DNA of 64,000 nucleotides from Haloarcula sebkhae (GTDB lineage: Archaea; Halobacteriota; Halobacteria; Halobacteriales; Haloarculaceae), in assembly GCF_014647415.1 (NCBI RefSeq), contig NZ_BMPD01000001.1, forward strand, positions 186,001 through 250,000. Reading direction: 5' to 3'. Made by a program: the position numbers and the translations under genes. Numbering within the stretch: the first letter of the stretch is position 1; every line of letters begins with the position of its first letter. The notes beneath the pieces are model-generated. The model was given only the letters and a program-made list of their open reading frames with translations. It was not told the origin of the DNA and did no database searches. Positions 34,365 to 43,256 of the stretch are shown here, piece after piece.

Positions 34365-36491
34365 ATGAGCGACAACACCGACACCGACGCGACTCCCGAC
34401 CCTGACCGGGAGGCATCCGACGCTGGGGAGGAAGAGGCGTCGACCAACGGGGCCAAACAGAACCCCGACGAGCCTGCCTCTGACCCCTCAGCCGACGAGC
34501 CATCCGACCCCTCTGAGGACCGATGGGGCGAGGGAGAAACGTCCGAAACGACACTCGGAAGCGATGTCCAAGTTGACGGCGAGTCCGAACTGGACGGAGA
34601 CGAGGAGAATCTCCTTGGCGGTCTCGAAATCGATTCGACCGCCGACATCGAAGTGCCAGACCGACTCGTCGACCAGGTTATCGGGCAGGACCACGCCCGT
34701 GACGTGATCAAGAAGGCGGCCAAGCAGCGCCGCCACGTGATGATGATCGGCTCCCCCGGGACGGGGAAGTCGATGCTGGCGAAGGCGATGTCCCAGTTGC
34801 TCCCACGAGAGGAACTGCAGGACGTTCTTGTCTACCACAATCCCGACGACGGCAATGAGCCGAAAGTTCGCACCGTCCCCGGCGGCAAAGGGGAACAGAT
34901 CGTCGAGGCCCACAAGGAGGAGGCCCGCAAGCGCAACCAGATGCGAACCTTCCTCATGTGGATCATCATCGCCATCGTCATCGGCTACGCCCTGATCCTC
35001 GTCCAGCAAGTCCTGCTGGGGATTCTCGCGGCCGGTGTCATCTATCTCGCGTTCCGCTACGGCTCGCGTGGCAGCGACGCGATGATCCCGAACCTGCTGG
35101 TCAACAACGCCAACCAGAAGACCGCGCCGTTCGAGGACGCCACGGGTGCCCACGCCGGCGCGCTGCTGGGTGACGTTCGCCACGACCCCTTCCAGTCCGG
35201 TGGGATGGAGACGCCGAGCCACGACCGCGTCGAACCCGGCGCGATCCACCAGGCCAACAAGGGCGTGCTGTTCGTCGACGAGATCAACACGCTCGATATC
35301 CGCAGCCAGCAGAAGCTGATGACGGCCATTCAGGAGGGCGAGTTCTCCATTACGGGCCAGTCCGAGCGCTCCTCGGGCGCGATGGTCCAGACCGAGCCCG
35401 TCCCCTGTGACTTCATCATGATCGCTGCGGGGAACCTCGACGCGATGGAGAACATGCACCCCGCGCTGCGCTCCCGTATCAAGGGGTACGGGTACGAGGT
35501 GTACATGGACGACACCATCGAGGACGACCCCGAGATGCGACGGAAGTACGCCCGGTTCATCGCCCAGGAGGTCGAAAACGACGGGCGGCTCCCGCACTTC
35601 ACCGAGGAGGCTGTCCAGGAACTCATCCTGGAGGCCCGGCGTCGCGCCGGCCGCAAAGGCCACCTCAGCCTGAAGTTCCGTGACCTTGGCGGACTGGTCC
35701 GCGTCGCCGGCGACATCGCCCGCGCCGAGGACCGCGACCGCACCGAGCGAGCGGACGTGCTGCAGGCCAAACGGCGCTCCCGGTCCATCGAGCAACAGCT
35801 CGCGGACAACTACATCGAGCGCCGCAAGGACTACGAGCTCACCGTCAATCAGGGCGACGTGGTCGGCCGTGTCAACGGGCTCGCCGTCATGGGCGAGGAC
35901 AGCGGTATCGTCCTCCCCGTGATGGCCGAGGTCAGCCCGTCACAGGGTCCCGGGCAGGTCATCGCCACTGGACAGCTCAAGGAGATGGCCGAAGAAGCCG
36001 TTCAGAACGTCTCGGCGATCATCAAGAAGTTCTCTGACGAGGACATCTCCGAGAAGGACGTTCACATCCAGTTCGTCCAGGCCGGTGAAGGCGGCGTCGA
36101 CGGCGACTCCGCCTCTATCACCGTCGCTACCGCGGTTATCTCCGCGATAGAAGACGTTCCGATCAAGCAGAACCTCGCCATGACCGGCTCACTGTCGGTC
36201 CGGGGCGACGTGCTCCCGGTCGGCGGCGTCACGCACAAGATCGAGGCGGCCGCCAAGTCCGGCCTCGATACGGTCATCATTCCTGAAGCGAACACGCAGG
36301 ACGTGATGATCGAGGACGAGTACGAGGACATGATCGAGATCATTCCGGTCTCGCACATCTCTGAGGTCCTCGAGGTCGCCCTCGCCGGCGAAGCGGAGAA
36401 GGACTCGCTGGTCGACCGCCTCAAGTCCATCACGGGCAAGGCACTCGACCACGAGGTCGGCCGACAGAGCGGCAGTCCAAGTCCACAATAA
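34365..36491 (+). CDS. lonB: archaeal membrane-bound ATP-dependent Lon protease (LonB)
   Basis: A 708-residue AAA+ protease. An acidic Asp/Glu/Ser-rich N-terminal extension (about 1-85) precedes the AAA+ domain: Walker A MIGSPGTGKSMLAKAM at about 127-142 and Walker B VLFVDEINTL. Two membrane segments, FLMWIIIAIVIGYALILV and LLGILAAGVIYLAFRYG, are inserted between them as in archaeal LonB. The C-terminal protease domain has the Ser-Lys dyad in GVDGDSASITVA and GVTHKIEAAAKSG. In Haloferax LonB is essential and controls carotenoid synthesis by degrading phytoene synthase. A TATA-like GTATATC at about 34319 implies a short leader. It abuts a CPBP protease gene with no gap. Confidence 0.96.
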   Translation: MSDNTDTDATPDPDREASDAGEEEASTNGAKQNPDEPASDPSADEPSDPSEDRWGEGETSETTLGSDVQVDGESELDGDEENLLGGLEIDSTADIEVPDRLVDQVIGQDHARDVIKKAAKQRRHVMMIGSPGTGKSMLAKAMSQLLPREELQDVLVYHNPDDGNEPKVRTVPGGKGEQIVEAHKEEARKRNQMRTFLMWIIIAIVIGYALILVQQVLLGILAAGVIYLAFRYGSRGSDAMIPNLLVNNANQKTAPFEDATGAHAGALLGDVRHDPFQSGGMETPSHDRVEPGAIHQANKGVLFVDEINTLDIRSQQKLMTAIQEGEFSITGQSERSSGAMVQTEPVPCDFIMIAAGNLDAMENMHPALRSRIKGYGYEVYMDDTIEDDPEMRRKYARFIAQEVENDGRLPHFTEEAVQELILEARRRAGRKGHLSLKFRDLGGLVRVAGDIARAEDRDRTERADVLQAKRRSRSIEQQLADNYIERRKDYELTVNQGDVVGRVNGLAVMGEDSGIVLPVMAEVSPSQGPGQVIATGQLKEMAEEAVQNVSAIIKKFSDEDISEKDVHIQFVQAGEGGVDGDSASITVATAVISAIEDVPIKQNLAMTGSLSVRGDVLPVGGVTHKIEAAAKSGLDTVIIPEANTQDVMIEDEYEDMIEIIPVSHISEVLEVALAGEAEKDSLVDRLKSITGKALDHEVGRQSGSPSPQ

Positions 36492-37313
36492 ATGCCCGAG
36501 TGGGCCGCGTTCGTCGGCCTGACGGGGTTTCTTTTAATCGCACTTCTCGGTCTCGCACGGCTCTCGCAGGGAGCCGTACGGCCCGACGGCGGCGTTTCCT
36601 CCACAGCTGACGGCGTCTCGATGCCCGACGGCGACCCGACCATCCCGCGTTTCGAGACCCGGCGGGCAGCGGCCCAGCGGCGGCAAATGGAGGATACGCT
36701 CGCGCCGAGTGACCTCTCAACAGGGGCCTTACTTGCCAACGTCGCGTTCACACAGGGGCTGTTCGGCGTCCTGCTGGTCGCCGGCGCGTTCTACTTCGAA
36801 ATCCCGGCAAACGCGTTCGGCATCGCCATGGACTCCCTCTCGACGGGACTCCCAGCGCTAGCTATCGGTATCGGCGCAGGGGTCGGGTTCTGGCTGGGCA
36901 ACGAACTCGCCGCCGCGCTGGCCGACGGCTTCGGCGTCGCCTTCGACGAGTCGCTACGAGAACTGCTCGCTCCGAACTCGGCCGGCGGTTGGGTCATCCT
37001 GCTGGGCGGCGTCCTCCCGGTTATCGCTATCGTCGAGGAACTGCTCTTCCGGGCAGCGGCTATCGGCGTCCCGGTGGCTGGCCTCAACGCGCCGGCGTGG
37101 GCGATGGCCATCGTTGCCTCTGTCGCCTTCGCGGTGGGCCACGGCGCACAGGGCCGGGTTGGTATCGTCGTCACCGGGACGCTGGGGCTGGCGCTCGCTG
37201 GCCTGTTCATCGCGACAAACAGCTTACTTGCCGTCGTCGTGGCCCACTACCTCGTCAACGCCCTCGAACTGATTGTCCACGAGGGACTGGGCGTCGACCG
37301 GCTCTGGGTTTAG
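36492..37313 (+). CDS. CPBP-family intramembrane metalloprotease
   Basis: A 273-residue membrane protein with about seven hydrophobic segments. The family motifs are EELLFRAAAIG (EExxxR), the FAVGHGA segment with the second metal-binding His, and a third His/Asn site in VVVAHYLVNALEL. Members (CAAX protease, bacteriocin-processing proteins, Rce1 relatives) cut substrates inside the membrane. The start codon follows the lonB stop immediately, so the two proteases are probably co-transcribed and may act on the same membrane proteins, an inference. The stop overlaps that of the next, convergent gene by three bases. Confidence 0.9.
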   Translation: MPEWAAFVGLTGFLLIALLGLARLSQGAVRPDGGVSSTADGVSMPDGDPTIPRFETRRAAAQRRQMEDTLAPSDLSTGALLANVAFTQGLFGVLLVAGAFYFEIPANAFGIAMDSLSTGLPALAIGIGAGVGFWLGNELAAALADGFGVAFDESLRELLAPNSAGGWVILLGGVLPVIAIVEELLFRAAAIGVPVAGLNAPAWAMAIVASVAFAVGHGAQGRVGIVVTGTLGLALAGLFIATNSLLAVVVAHYLVNALELIVHEGLGVDRLWV

Positions 37314-37780
37314 AGGCCCTCGATAGCGCGGAGCTTCTGCTCAACGGGCGGCGGCGCTGCGCTTGGCCCGTCCCGAACCCGATGATCCGGAATCAACAGC
37401 GGCACGGGGTTCGCAGCCAGTGCCTCCCGGACCTGTGCGAGGTCGTCCTCGTCGTCATCATCCAGATCCGGTGTCATGCGCGCGACCTGTGCGACGGAGG
37501 CGTCCTCGCCGTACGGAATCTCCCGGACGGCTTCCAGTACTGTGCGCTGGTCGGTCGGGACGGTGAGGCCGACGGTGACGTCGGTGAAGTCGTCTTCGAC
37601 CCCCTGAAGGTACTCGTCGATGCGGTCGAGCAGGGCGTGGTCCTCCCCGGCGCCGGCCTCCGGCTGAGACGGAAACGACAACGAGATGATCCGGTCACCG
37701 GCCTCTCCGAGCTGGACGTGCCGGTCGAGATACGACGACTCGCGGGCGTAGATTCCTGCGTCCCCGGTCGGTGCTTCCAT
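37310..37780 (-). CDS. alkyltransferase-like (Ogt/ATL fold) protein lacking the catalytic cysteine
   Basis: A 156-residue protein whose second half follows the O6-alkylguanine-DNA alkyltransferase C-terminal domain: QRTVLEAVREIPYGEDASVAQVARM, then REALAANPVPLLIPDHRVRDG. The active-site motif of the family is PCHRV; here it reads P-D-H-R-V, so Asp132 replaces the alkyl-accepting Cys. The stretch where the Arg finger normally stands is an acidic run (PDLDDDDEDD). It therefore cannot repair by the usual chemistry. Alkyltransferase-like proteins without Cys (Trp or Ala instead) flag lesions for excision repair. The Met at 37780 is a better start than an upstream one because the N-terminus then matches its acidic fold. 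Confidence 0.8.
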   Translation of the reverse strand: MEAPTGDAGIYARESSYLDRHVQLGEAGDRIISLSFPSQPEAGAGEDHALLDRIDEYLQGVEDDFTDVTVGLTVPTDQRTVLEAVREIPYGEDASVAQVARMTPDLDDDDEDDLAQVREALAANPVPLLIPDHRVRDGPSAAPPPVEQKLRAIEGL

Positions 37781-37829
37781 ACTAGCGTCGTCGGCCGGTC
37801 GCCTCTTCAACATTCGGCATCGGTGTTCG

Positions 37830-38831
37830 TCAGTCCTGAAACGAGAGTACGCTGGGGTAGTCGGAGATGAGTCCGTCGACGCCAGCCCGGACCAGTTCCC
37901 GGGCCTGATACCACGTGCTGACTGTCCAGACGTTCAGGTCTCGGGCTTCGTCGTCGGCGATGTCGACGAGGTCGATGTCGCGCAGGTCGGACTCGGTGTA
38001 CTCGCCGTCGTTGAAGAAGGACGTCCCCTGAACCATGTTGCGGGGGACGTTCATCGCGTCGCAGTCGTAGCGGCGGGTGACCTCCAGCCCCTCCTCGATG
38101 CTGTCCCAGAAGAGGAAGGCAACGGGGACTGAGTCGTCGTACTCGCGGACAGTTGCGAGCGCAGCCTCGTAGAACGACGAGACGAGAATGTCGTTGTCGT
38201 ACTCGCTGACGAGGTCGAGCGTGCGCTCGGTGTAGGGCCGCCACAGCTCTCGCTGTGTCGACAGCGACCGGTCAGACAGCGACTCGGCGAACGCGAGGTC
38301 TTCGCTCCCGGGATTCTTGAACTCCAGATTGACAGCGACGCTCGGTGGAATCGCGTCCATGACCGTTTCGAGTGTCGGAACCGTCTCCCCAGTGCCGAGG
38401 ACGGTCGCGCTGGTCACGGTATCGGTGTCGGTCTCGAAGACGAGGCCCTCAGCGTCGGTCAGCCCGCGCTCGCCGCCGTCGCGTTCGGCCAGCCCGTTGT
38501 CGTGGAAGGTGACCAGCGTGCCGTCGGCCGTTGGTACGACATCGACCTCGACCATGTCGGCACGCCGGTGGGCCGTCTGCGTTCCCGGACCGCCGAACGA
38601 AGCCGCCTCGACGGCCAGTTCCGTGTTCTCCGGGTAGACGCCGGCAAACCCGCGGTGAGCGATGAGCGTCGTATCGTCGGTCATCTCCTCGCCCCCGGTG
38701 TCAGTGCCGTCATCGGTGTCGGTCTCACCGGCATCCGATTCCTGTACCGTCGTGCTCCCTGCAATCCCGGAACTCGCCAGCGTCGCCGCCGTCCCTTCGA
38801 CGAACGTCCGCCGACCGATGTACTGTGACAT
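37830..38831 (-). CDS. glycerophosphodiester phosphodiesterase family protein, exported
   Basis: A 333-residue GDPD-fold protein. Residues 1-50 comprise IGRRTFVEGTAATLASSGIAGS, a Tat-like signal without a lipobox Cys, and an acidic Asp/Thr/Gly linker. The catalytic domain begins with TLIAHRGFAGVYPENTELAVEAA (His-Arg-Gly), followed by DMVEVDVVPTADGTLVTFHDNGL (Glu-x-Asp and His-Asp). It also has VNLEFKNPG and the C-terminal NVWTVSTWYQARELVRAGVDGLISDYP. It should hydrolyse glycerophosphodiesters outside the cell. Its own TATA-like element (ATATAAA on the minus strand near 38870) lies about 40 bases upstream. Confidence 0.92.
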   Translation of the reverse strand: MSQYIGRRTFVEGTAATLASSGIAGSTTVQESDAGETDTDDGTDTGGEEMTDDTTLIAHRGFAGVYPENTELAVEAASFGGPGTQTAHRRADMVEVDVVPTADGTLVTFHDNGLAERDGGERGLTDAEGLVFETDTDTVTSATVLGTGETVPTLETVMDAIPPSVAVNLEFKNPGSEDLAFAESLSDRSLSTQRELWRPYTERTLDLVSEYDNDILVSSFYEAALATVREYDDSVPVAFLFWDSIEEGLEVTRRYDCDAMNVPRNMVQGTSFFNDGEYTESDLRDIDLVDIADDEARDLNVWTVSTWYQARELVRAGVDGLISDYPSVLSFQD

Positions 38832-38948
38832 ACTAGGTACGGCTGCCGAGCGGTCGTGAAAGACCGTTTATATGAGGAGTATATGCCTCTCAGTAGAACT
38901 GTGTCCCAGCAGTCAGGCGTGTAGCCGTATGCGGCCGAGTCCACAGGC

Positions 38949-39956
38949 TTACGAACTGTGCCGCTCGCGGGCCGCGGCCACGACCAGTGGGAGTGTAATC
39001 GTCGCGTCGGCATACACCGAGACATTCCGGGCGTCCTTTTCAAGTTTCCCCCACGAACGGGCCTCGTCAAGCGTTGCGCCGGAGAGACCGCCGGTGTTCG
39101 AGGGGTCCATCGTCAACTGGACGGCGTAGTCGTAGGCATCGGGAGAGACCAGCATCGTCTGGAGGACGTAGTTCTTCGGGACGCCGCCGCCGACGACCAT
39201 CGCGCCGGCACTGTCGGCCTCGTAGGCGATGTCCGTAATCTGTGTCATGTCCGCTAGCGCGTCGACCGTGAACTCGCTGGTCTGTGAGTACATCCACGCC
39301 TGCAGGCCCAGCACGGAGTCCTGGAACGCCGGGCAGTACACCGGCACGTCGTTCTCGTAGGCCGCCGCCAGCACGCCGGCGTCCTCGGGCACGTCCTCGC
39401 GCTCGTTGACTTCGCTGTTGGCCCGGCCCAGTTCCTCCGTCATGCGCTGGATCGAAACCGCTCCTTCGTCTTCCAGCGTCGAGAACACCTCGTCCCGGAG
39501 GTGGTTCTCGAACAGGGCGAAATGCTCCTGTGGCAGGTAGACGTTGTAGATGCGGTCGACGCCCTCGTCACGAAGCGTCTCGTCGTGTTCGCGCTCCGTT
39601 TGCCCTTCGGGCGTCACCTCGCCGTGGTGGTGCTTGCCGCCGATGGCCTCGATGCTGTCATGAGTGCAGTTCGCGCCCGTGGTGACAAGCACGTCGATAT
39701 GGCCGTCGCGGATGAGTTCGCTGACGATAGCCCGCATCCCGGTCGGGACCATCGCGCCAGCGAGTCCGAAAAAGGTCGTTACATCGTCGTCGAGCATCTC
39801 ACTGTAGATATCGACGGCCTCGTGGATGTCGCTCGCGCCGATGCCGGCCTCACCGTAGCTATCAGCCAGTTCACCGACCGTCATTCCGGCCCGGGCCTCC
39901 GCGTGTCCGATGGGGTCGTGATGGAACGTCTCTCGCTCGTCGGAGTGGTCGCTCAT
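38949..39956 (-). CDS. dhs: deoxyhypusine synthase
   Basis: A 335-residue enzyme that transfers a butylamine (or, in halophiles, possibly agmatine-derived) group to one lysine of aIF5A. The NAD-binding and active-site segments are TTFFGLAGAMVPTGMRAIV, LVTTGANCTHDSIEAIGG, GVPKNYVLQTML and GGLSGATLDEARSWGKLEKDA, with the catalytic Lys in SWGK (K304). Its protein substrate is encoded at 46333-46713, next to an agmatinase gene. Work in Haloferax indicated that agmatine is used before removal of its guanidino group by agmatinase; the same set of three genes is present here. Length is normal. Confidence 0.96.
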   Translation of the reverse strand: MSDHSDERETFHHDPIGHAEARAGMTVGELADSYGEAGIGASDIHEAVDIYSEMLDDDVTTFFGLAGAMVPTGMRAIVSELIRDGHIDVLVTTGANCTHDSIEAIGGKHHHGEVTPEGQTEREHDETLRDEGVDRIYNVYLPQEHFALFENHLRDEVFSTLEDEGAVSIQRMTEELGRANSEVNEREDVPEDAGVLAAAYENDVPVYCPAFQDSVLGLQAWMYSQTSEFTVDALADMTQITDIAYEADSAGAMVVGGGVPKNYVLQTMLVSPDAYDYAVQLTMDPSNTGGLSGATLDEARSWGKLEKDARNVSVYADATITLPLVVAAARERHSS

Positions 39957-40089
39957 TGCTGTGCAGTCGAGCGCGGGCGGGTTTCAACGTCGTGGTTCGC
40001 CACGGTGGATACGGGCTATACATTGGTTGATAATCACATACCGCCGCTGAAACGGAGGGCTTAGACACCCCTGCGTTGGATGGGACGCT

Positions 40090-40782
40090 ATGGATACCGC
40101 TTCGTTTCGGCGCGGCGTTCGCGATGTTGCGCCGCTTCTACTGGGGATTATCCCGTTTGGCCTCGTTGCCGGCATCGCGACGGTTAACGCCGGGCTGGGA
40201 CTGCCAGCCGCGGTCGGATTGTCGGTGGTCGTCTTCGCCGGCGCATCACAGCTCGCGGCGCTAGAGTTGCTGGGACAGAACGCACCGCTGACGGTTGTCG
40301 TTGCAACGGCAGTCGTCATCAACCTCCGGCTTCTGATGTACTCGGCATCGATTGCGCCGTACTTCCGTGAGTTCACCGGCCGGTGGAAAGCCGTCCTCGC
40401 CTACGTGCTGACCGATCAGGCGTACGCGCTGTCGGTCGCCAGCTACCGGTCCGACAGCGAGACGGACCGGAAGTGGTACTACCTCGGCGTCGCCGTGACG
40501 CTCTGGGCGGTGTGGCAGGTCACGACTATTGTGGGAGCGCTGCTCGGCACTGGCGTCCCCGACGCCTGGGGCCTCGAATTCGCTATCCCGCTTGTTTTCC
40601 TCGCGATTCTGGTTCCAGCAATCGAAGACGCAGCGACCGCCGTCGCCGCTGCCGTCGGTGGAGCCATCGCCGTCGTCGGTGCTGGACTCCCGCTCAATCT
40701 CGGACTGCTCGTCGCGGCCGGCGTTGGTATCACTGCCGGTGTGCTCACGGGATCCGCCACCGGAGGGTCCGATGGCAACTAA
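40090..40782 (+). CDS. azlC: AzlC-family branched-chain amino acid permease subunit
   Basis: A 230-residue membrane protein with about six to seven hydrophobic segments and the AzlC pattern at the N-terminus (RRGVRDVAPLLLGIIPFGLVAGI, VVFAGASQLAALELL, then LRLLMYSASIAPYFREFTGRWKAVLAYVLTDQAYAL). With the small subunit AzlD it exports branched-chain amino acids and their analogues. It overlaps azlD by 11 bases. The ATG at 40090 is followed by a typical short cytoplasmic N-terminus. It is divergent from dhs, with 133 bases between. Confidence 0.93.
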   Translation: MDTASFRRGVRDVAPLLLGIIPFGLVAGIATVNAGLGLPAAVGLSVVVFAGASQLAALELLGQNAPLTVVVATAVVINLRLLMYSASIAPYFREFTGRWKAVLAYVLTDQAYALSVASYRSDSETDRKWYYLGVAVTLWAVWQVTTIVGALLGTGVPDAWGLEFAIPLVFLAILVPAIEDAATAVAAAVGGAIAVVGAGLPLNLGLLVAAGVGITAGVLTGSATGGSDGN

Positions 40783-41101
40783 CTACAGCCCGGTTGAGAT
40801 CGCCGGCGTCATCGCCGTCATCGGCGTGCTGACGTACGCCTGTCGGCTCTCTTTCATTGCGCTGTTCGGTCGGCTCGACGAGATTCCGCCGGTCATCGAA
40901 CGGGTGTTGCGGTTCGTCCCCGCCGCCGTCCTCGCTGCACTTGTCCTCCCGTCGTTCGTGACCCTTGATGCCGGTAGTTTCGCCGCGGACAAGTTCGTTG
41001 CCGGCGCGCTCGCAGCAGGTGTCGCCTGGCGGACCGAGGACGTGTTCGCGACAATGGTGACCGGCATGGGCGTCCTCTGGGCCATCAGGTTCCTGCTGTA
41101 G
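40772..41101 (+). CDS. azlD: AzlD-family branched-chain amino acid transport subunit
   Basis: A 109-residue protein with four hydrophobic segments (VEIAGVIAVIGVLTYACRLSFIALFG, VLRFVPAAVLAALVLPSF, FVAGALAAGVAWR, VFATMVTGMGVLWAIRFLL). It is the small partner of AzlC. The start was chosen at 40772, where GGAGGG at 40762-40767 stands four bases upstream, inside the end of azlC. This is one of few clear Shine-Dalgarno sites in the window and fits translation from within a polycistronic message. Confidence 0.92.
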   Translation: MATNYSPVEIAGVIAVIGVLTYACRLSFIALFGRLDEIPPVIERVLRFVPAAVLAALVLPSFVTLDAGSFAADKFVAGALAAGVAWRTEDVFATMVTGMGVLWAIRFLL

Positions 41102-41665
41102 TCAGCCCAGTTCCAGCGAGGCCCCACAGCAGTCAGACCGGTACTGCTCGTGTTGCTCGACGAGCTTGCAGTCCTGATAGCGGCGGGCGACGAGGTCACC
41201 ACACGCCGTGCAGGTGAGGACGTGCTTCGGGTCGGTGAAGGCCGGACAGTGGACATCGGTATCGAGCTGCGCGGCTCGCTTTCGGAAGGACCGGCCATGG
41301 TCGGTCGTCCCGTCGCGCTGGTACTGCTCAACGTGGATGAGTTCGTGGCGCAGCGTCGCTTCCCAGGCGTCCCTGTCGAAGGCGGAAAACGCGTCCCAAG
41401 TCAGCGACACGGTACACGGGAGCGGGCGGCCGTCACTTCCGTCGACACTGTCCCAGTCATATCGCTCGCCGACGGCGGCGTCGTCCAGCTTCGGCCGCTT
41501 GACAGCAGCGGCCCGTCGCTTGGCTCGATGGGATACCTCCCAGTCAACGAGGTCGAACCGAACCGAGATGCCTCGTTCGCGGCGGACTCGCCGACAATAC
41601 TCCCGCGACCAGGCGATGAGGTCCGTATCTGAGCTAATACCCTCGAACGAAACGCCCTCGGCCAT
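41102..41665 (-). CDS. SprT-like zinc metalloprotease domain protein
   Basis: A 187-residue protein. The zinc protease motif is ATLRHELIHVEQYQRDGTTDHGRSFRKRA, giving HExxH plus a further His, as in SprT/Spartan proteases. A C-terminal zinc ribbon follows (HVLTCTACGDLVARRYQDCKLVE, then SDCCGASLEL) with two Cys pairs. Eukaryotic Spartan degrades DNA-protein crosslinks; whether this short archaeal form does so is not known. The ATG at 41665 was chosen because the frame upstream runs into the Nif3-like gene's complement. The gene follows the Nif3-like gene by four bases on the same strand. Confidence 0.88.
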   Translation of the reverse strand: MAEGVSFEGISSDTDLIAWSREYCRRVRRERGISVRFDLVDWEVSHRAKRRAAAVKRPKLDDAAVGERYDWDSVDGSDGRPLPCTVSLTWDAFSAFDRDAWEATLRHELIHVEQYQRDGTTDHGRSFRKRAAQLDTDVHCPAFTDPKHVLTCTACGDLVARRYQDCKLVEQHEQYRSDCCGASLELG

Positions 41666-41669
41666 CGCC

Positions 41670-42437
41670 TCAGAGGCCGGTCGGGCAGTCGATGTAGGTC
41701 GTCTCCAGCCCCCAGTCCTCGGCGACGGTCTGGAGCGACTGGACGCCAAACGTTTCCGTCGCGTAGTGGCCGGCAAGAATGACGTGGATTCCCTGCTCGC
41801 GTGCCTCGTGGAAGGCCTTCTGTTTCCCCTCGCCGGTGATGAGTACGTCGGCGTCCGTCTCGACTGCCTCCTGGAGCCAGTCGACACCGCTGCCGGTGAC
41901 GACGGCGACATCCTCGACGGTTGACGGCCCGAAGTCCAGTACCTGAACCGGCTGTCCGCCAGTGTCTATATTGCCTTCGAGCGAGCCTGCGAGTTCGGAG
42001 ACCGTCTGTGGCTCCGAGAGCGTTCCACGCTGGCCGATGTACTTGCCGCCCATCGATCCGAACGGCGCACGGTTGTCGAGCCCCAGCAGGTCCGCGACGC
42101 CGGCAGCGTTGCCGAGCGACTGATGGCCGTCCAGCGGGAGATGAGCGACGTACAGCGCGAGGTCATTGTCGATTAGCGGCGCGACGCGGCGGTAGTTGGT
42201 TTCAGTCACGCGCTCCATCCCGCCCCAGACGATGCCGTGATGGGTCACGAGCAGGTCTGCGCCCGCCTCGTCGGCGCGGTCGATAGTCTCGACGGCCGCA
42301 TCAACCGCGAAGGCGACGTGCTCGACCGGTTGGCTCGCCGGCCCGACCTGGAGGCCGTTCGGACTGGCGTCGATGTCGGCATAAGCCTCGATGTCGAGTC
42401 TATCGTCAAGACGTGCCGCAATGTCTCCGGCGTTCAT
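41670..42437 (-). CDS. Nif3-like dinuclear metal-centre protein (DUF34)
   Basis: A 255-residue member of the universal NIF3/DUF34 family. Metal-ligand segments are seen in DLLVTHHGIVWGG (His-His), VAHLPLDGHQSLGN (His, Asp) and near the C-terminus VLITGEGKQKAFHEAREQGIHVILAGHYATETFG (His, Glu). The N-terminal IDASPNGLQVGPASQPVEHVAFAVDA is typical. The family forms hexamers and has been linked to GTP cyclohydrolase-like or metal insertion roles without a settled function. It is co-directional with and four bases upstream of the SprT-like gene. Confidence 0.92.
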   Translation of the reverse strand: MNAGDIAARLDDRLDIEAYADIDASPNGLQVGPASQPVEHVAFAVDAAVETIDRADEAGADLLVTHHGIVWGGMERVTETNYRRVAPLIDNDLALYVAHLPLDGHQSLGNAAGVADLLGLDNRAPFGSMGGKYIGQRGTLSEPQTVSELAGSLEGNIDTGGQPVQVLDFGPSTVEDVAVVTGSGVDWLQEAVETDADVLITGEGKQKAFHEAREQGIHVILAGHYATETFGVQSLQTVAEDWGLETTYIDCPTGL

Positions 42438-42488
42438 AGCGCGGGCTTCGAGACGGCCGGTGGTATGCTTTTCTCTACCGGCGTCTGG

Positions 42489-43256
42489 CTACCCGTTCGA
42501 TTCGACCAACTGGCCGTTTTCCTGGCCGATGAGGTCCCGGTCCACCGCGGCGTCGATGATGGCGTCGAACTGCTCACCGTCGATGTCGTAGGCGTTGACC
42601 GCGACTTCACGGATCTCCGCGCGGTCGACGGGCATCTCACGGTTCTGGAGCAAGCGCATCACTTTGTTATACTCCAGTTTCGTCAGCGAGGGGCTGTCGT
42701 CGCTGCCATCGTTGTCGTCGCTGTCCGAACCACGTTCGGTGTCTCCGCTCTCAGTTCTGGCCGCCGAGCCACTCGACGCAGTCGGTTCCGCCATTTGCCT
42801 GTCCGTGGTGTCCGCCGCCGCCGCGTTCGTCGAATCGGATTCCGCAGCCGCGTCCGTCGTCTCCGGTGATTGCGACGACTGTTCCTGTCCCGCCGCGCTC
42901 GCGCTATCGTCACCCAGCAGCGAGACATCATCGGCCGTTTCAACCACGCTGTCGGTGGTTGTCGGCTCGTCGGTCAGCGGGTCGTCAGTCGTCGGTGTCT
43001 CGGATTCGTCCAGCAGTCCCGGCGACTCCGTTGTCCCAGCATCGCCAGCCGTTTCCGCTGTCTCGCGGGCGTCCGCCTTCGCCGCCTCGACGGCCGGTTC
43101 GACGATGGTTGCGAGCTTCTCCCGGCAGGTCGAGCAGAGGACGACGGTCCCCTGTTTCTCGGCTTCCGGGTCCAGCGATTTCGGGATAATCGGATATTCA
43201 GAGAGCGAGACATCGAGCGCGCCGCCACAGAAGTAACACGACGATAGCTGGTCCAT
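42489..43256 (-). CDS. zinc-finger protein with acidic linker and C-terminal winged helix-like domain
   Basis: A 255-residue haloarchaeal protein without a name I recognise. The N-terminus has a four-Cys site (SSCYFCGGAL and VVLCSTCREKL). Residues ~55-180 are a disordered linker of Thr, Ser, Asp, Glu and Ala. The last ~70 residues (LTKLEYNKVMRLLQNREMPVDRAEIREVAVNAYDIDGEQFDAIIDAAVDRDLIGQENG) look like a winged helix. The two structured ends with a flexible middle suggest a nucleic-acid-binding or transcription-linked adaptor, which is inference. It lies 51 bases upstream of the Nif3-like gene on the same strand. Confidence 0.75.
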   Translation of the reverse strand: MDQLSSCYFCGGALDVSLSEYPIIPKSLDPEAEKQGTVVLCSTCREKLATIVEPAVEAAKADARETAETAGDAGTTESPGLLDESETPTTDDPLTDEPTTTDSVVETADDVSLLGDDSASAAGQEQSSQSPETTDAAAESDSTNAAAADTTDRQMAEPTASSGSAARTESGDTERGSDSDDNDGSDDSPSLTKLEYNKVMRLLQNREMPVDRAEIREVAVNAYDIDGEQFDAIIDAAVDRDLIGQENGQLVESNG

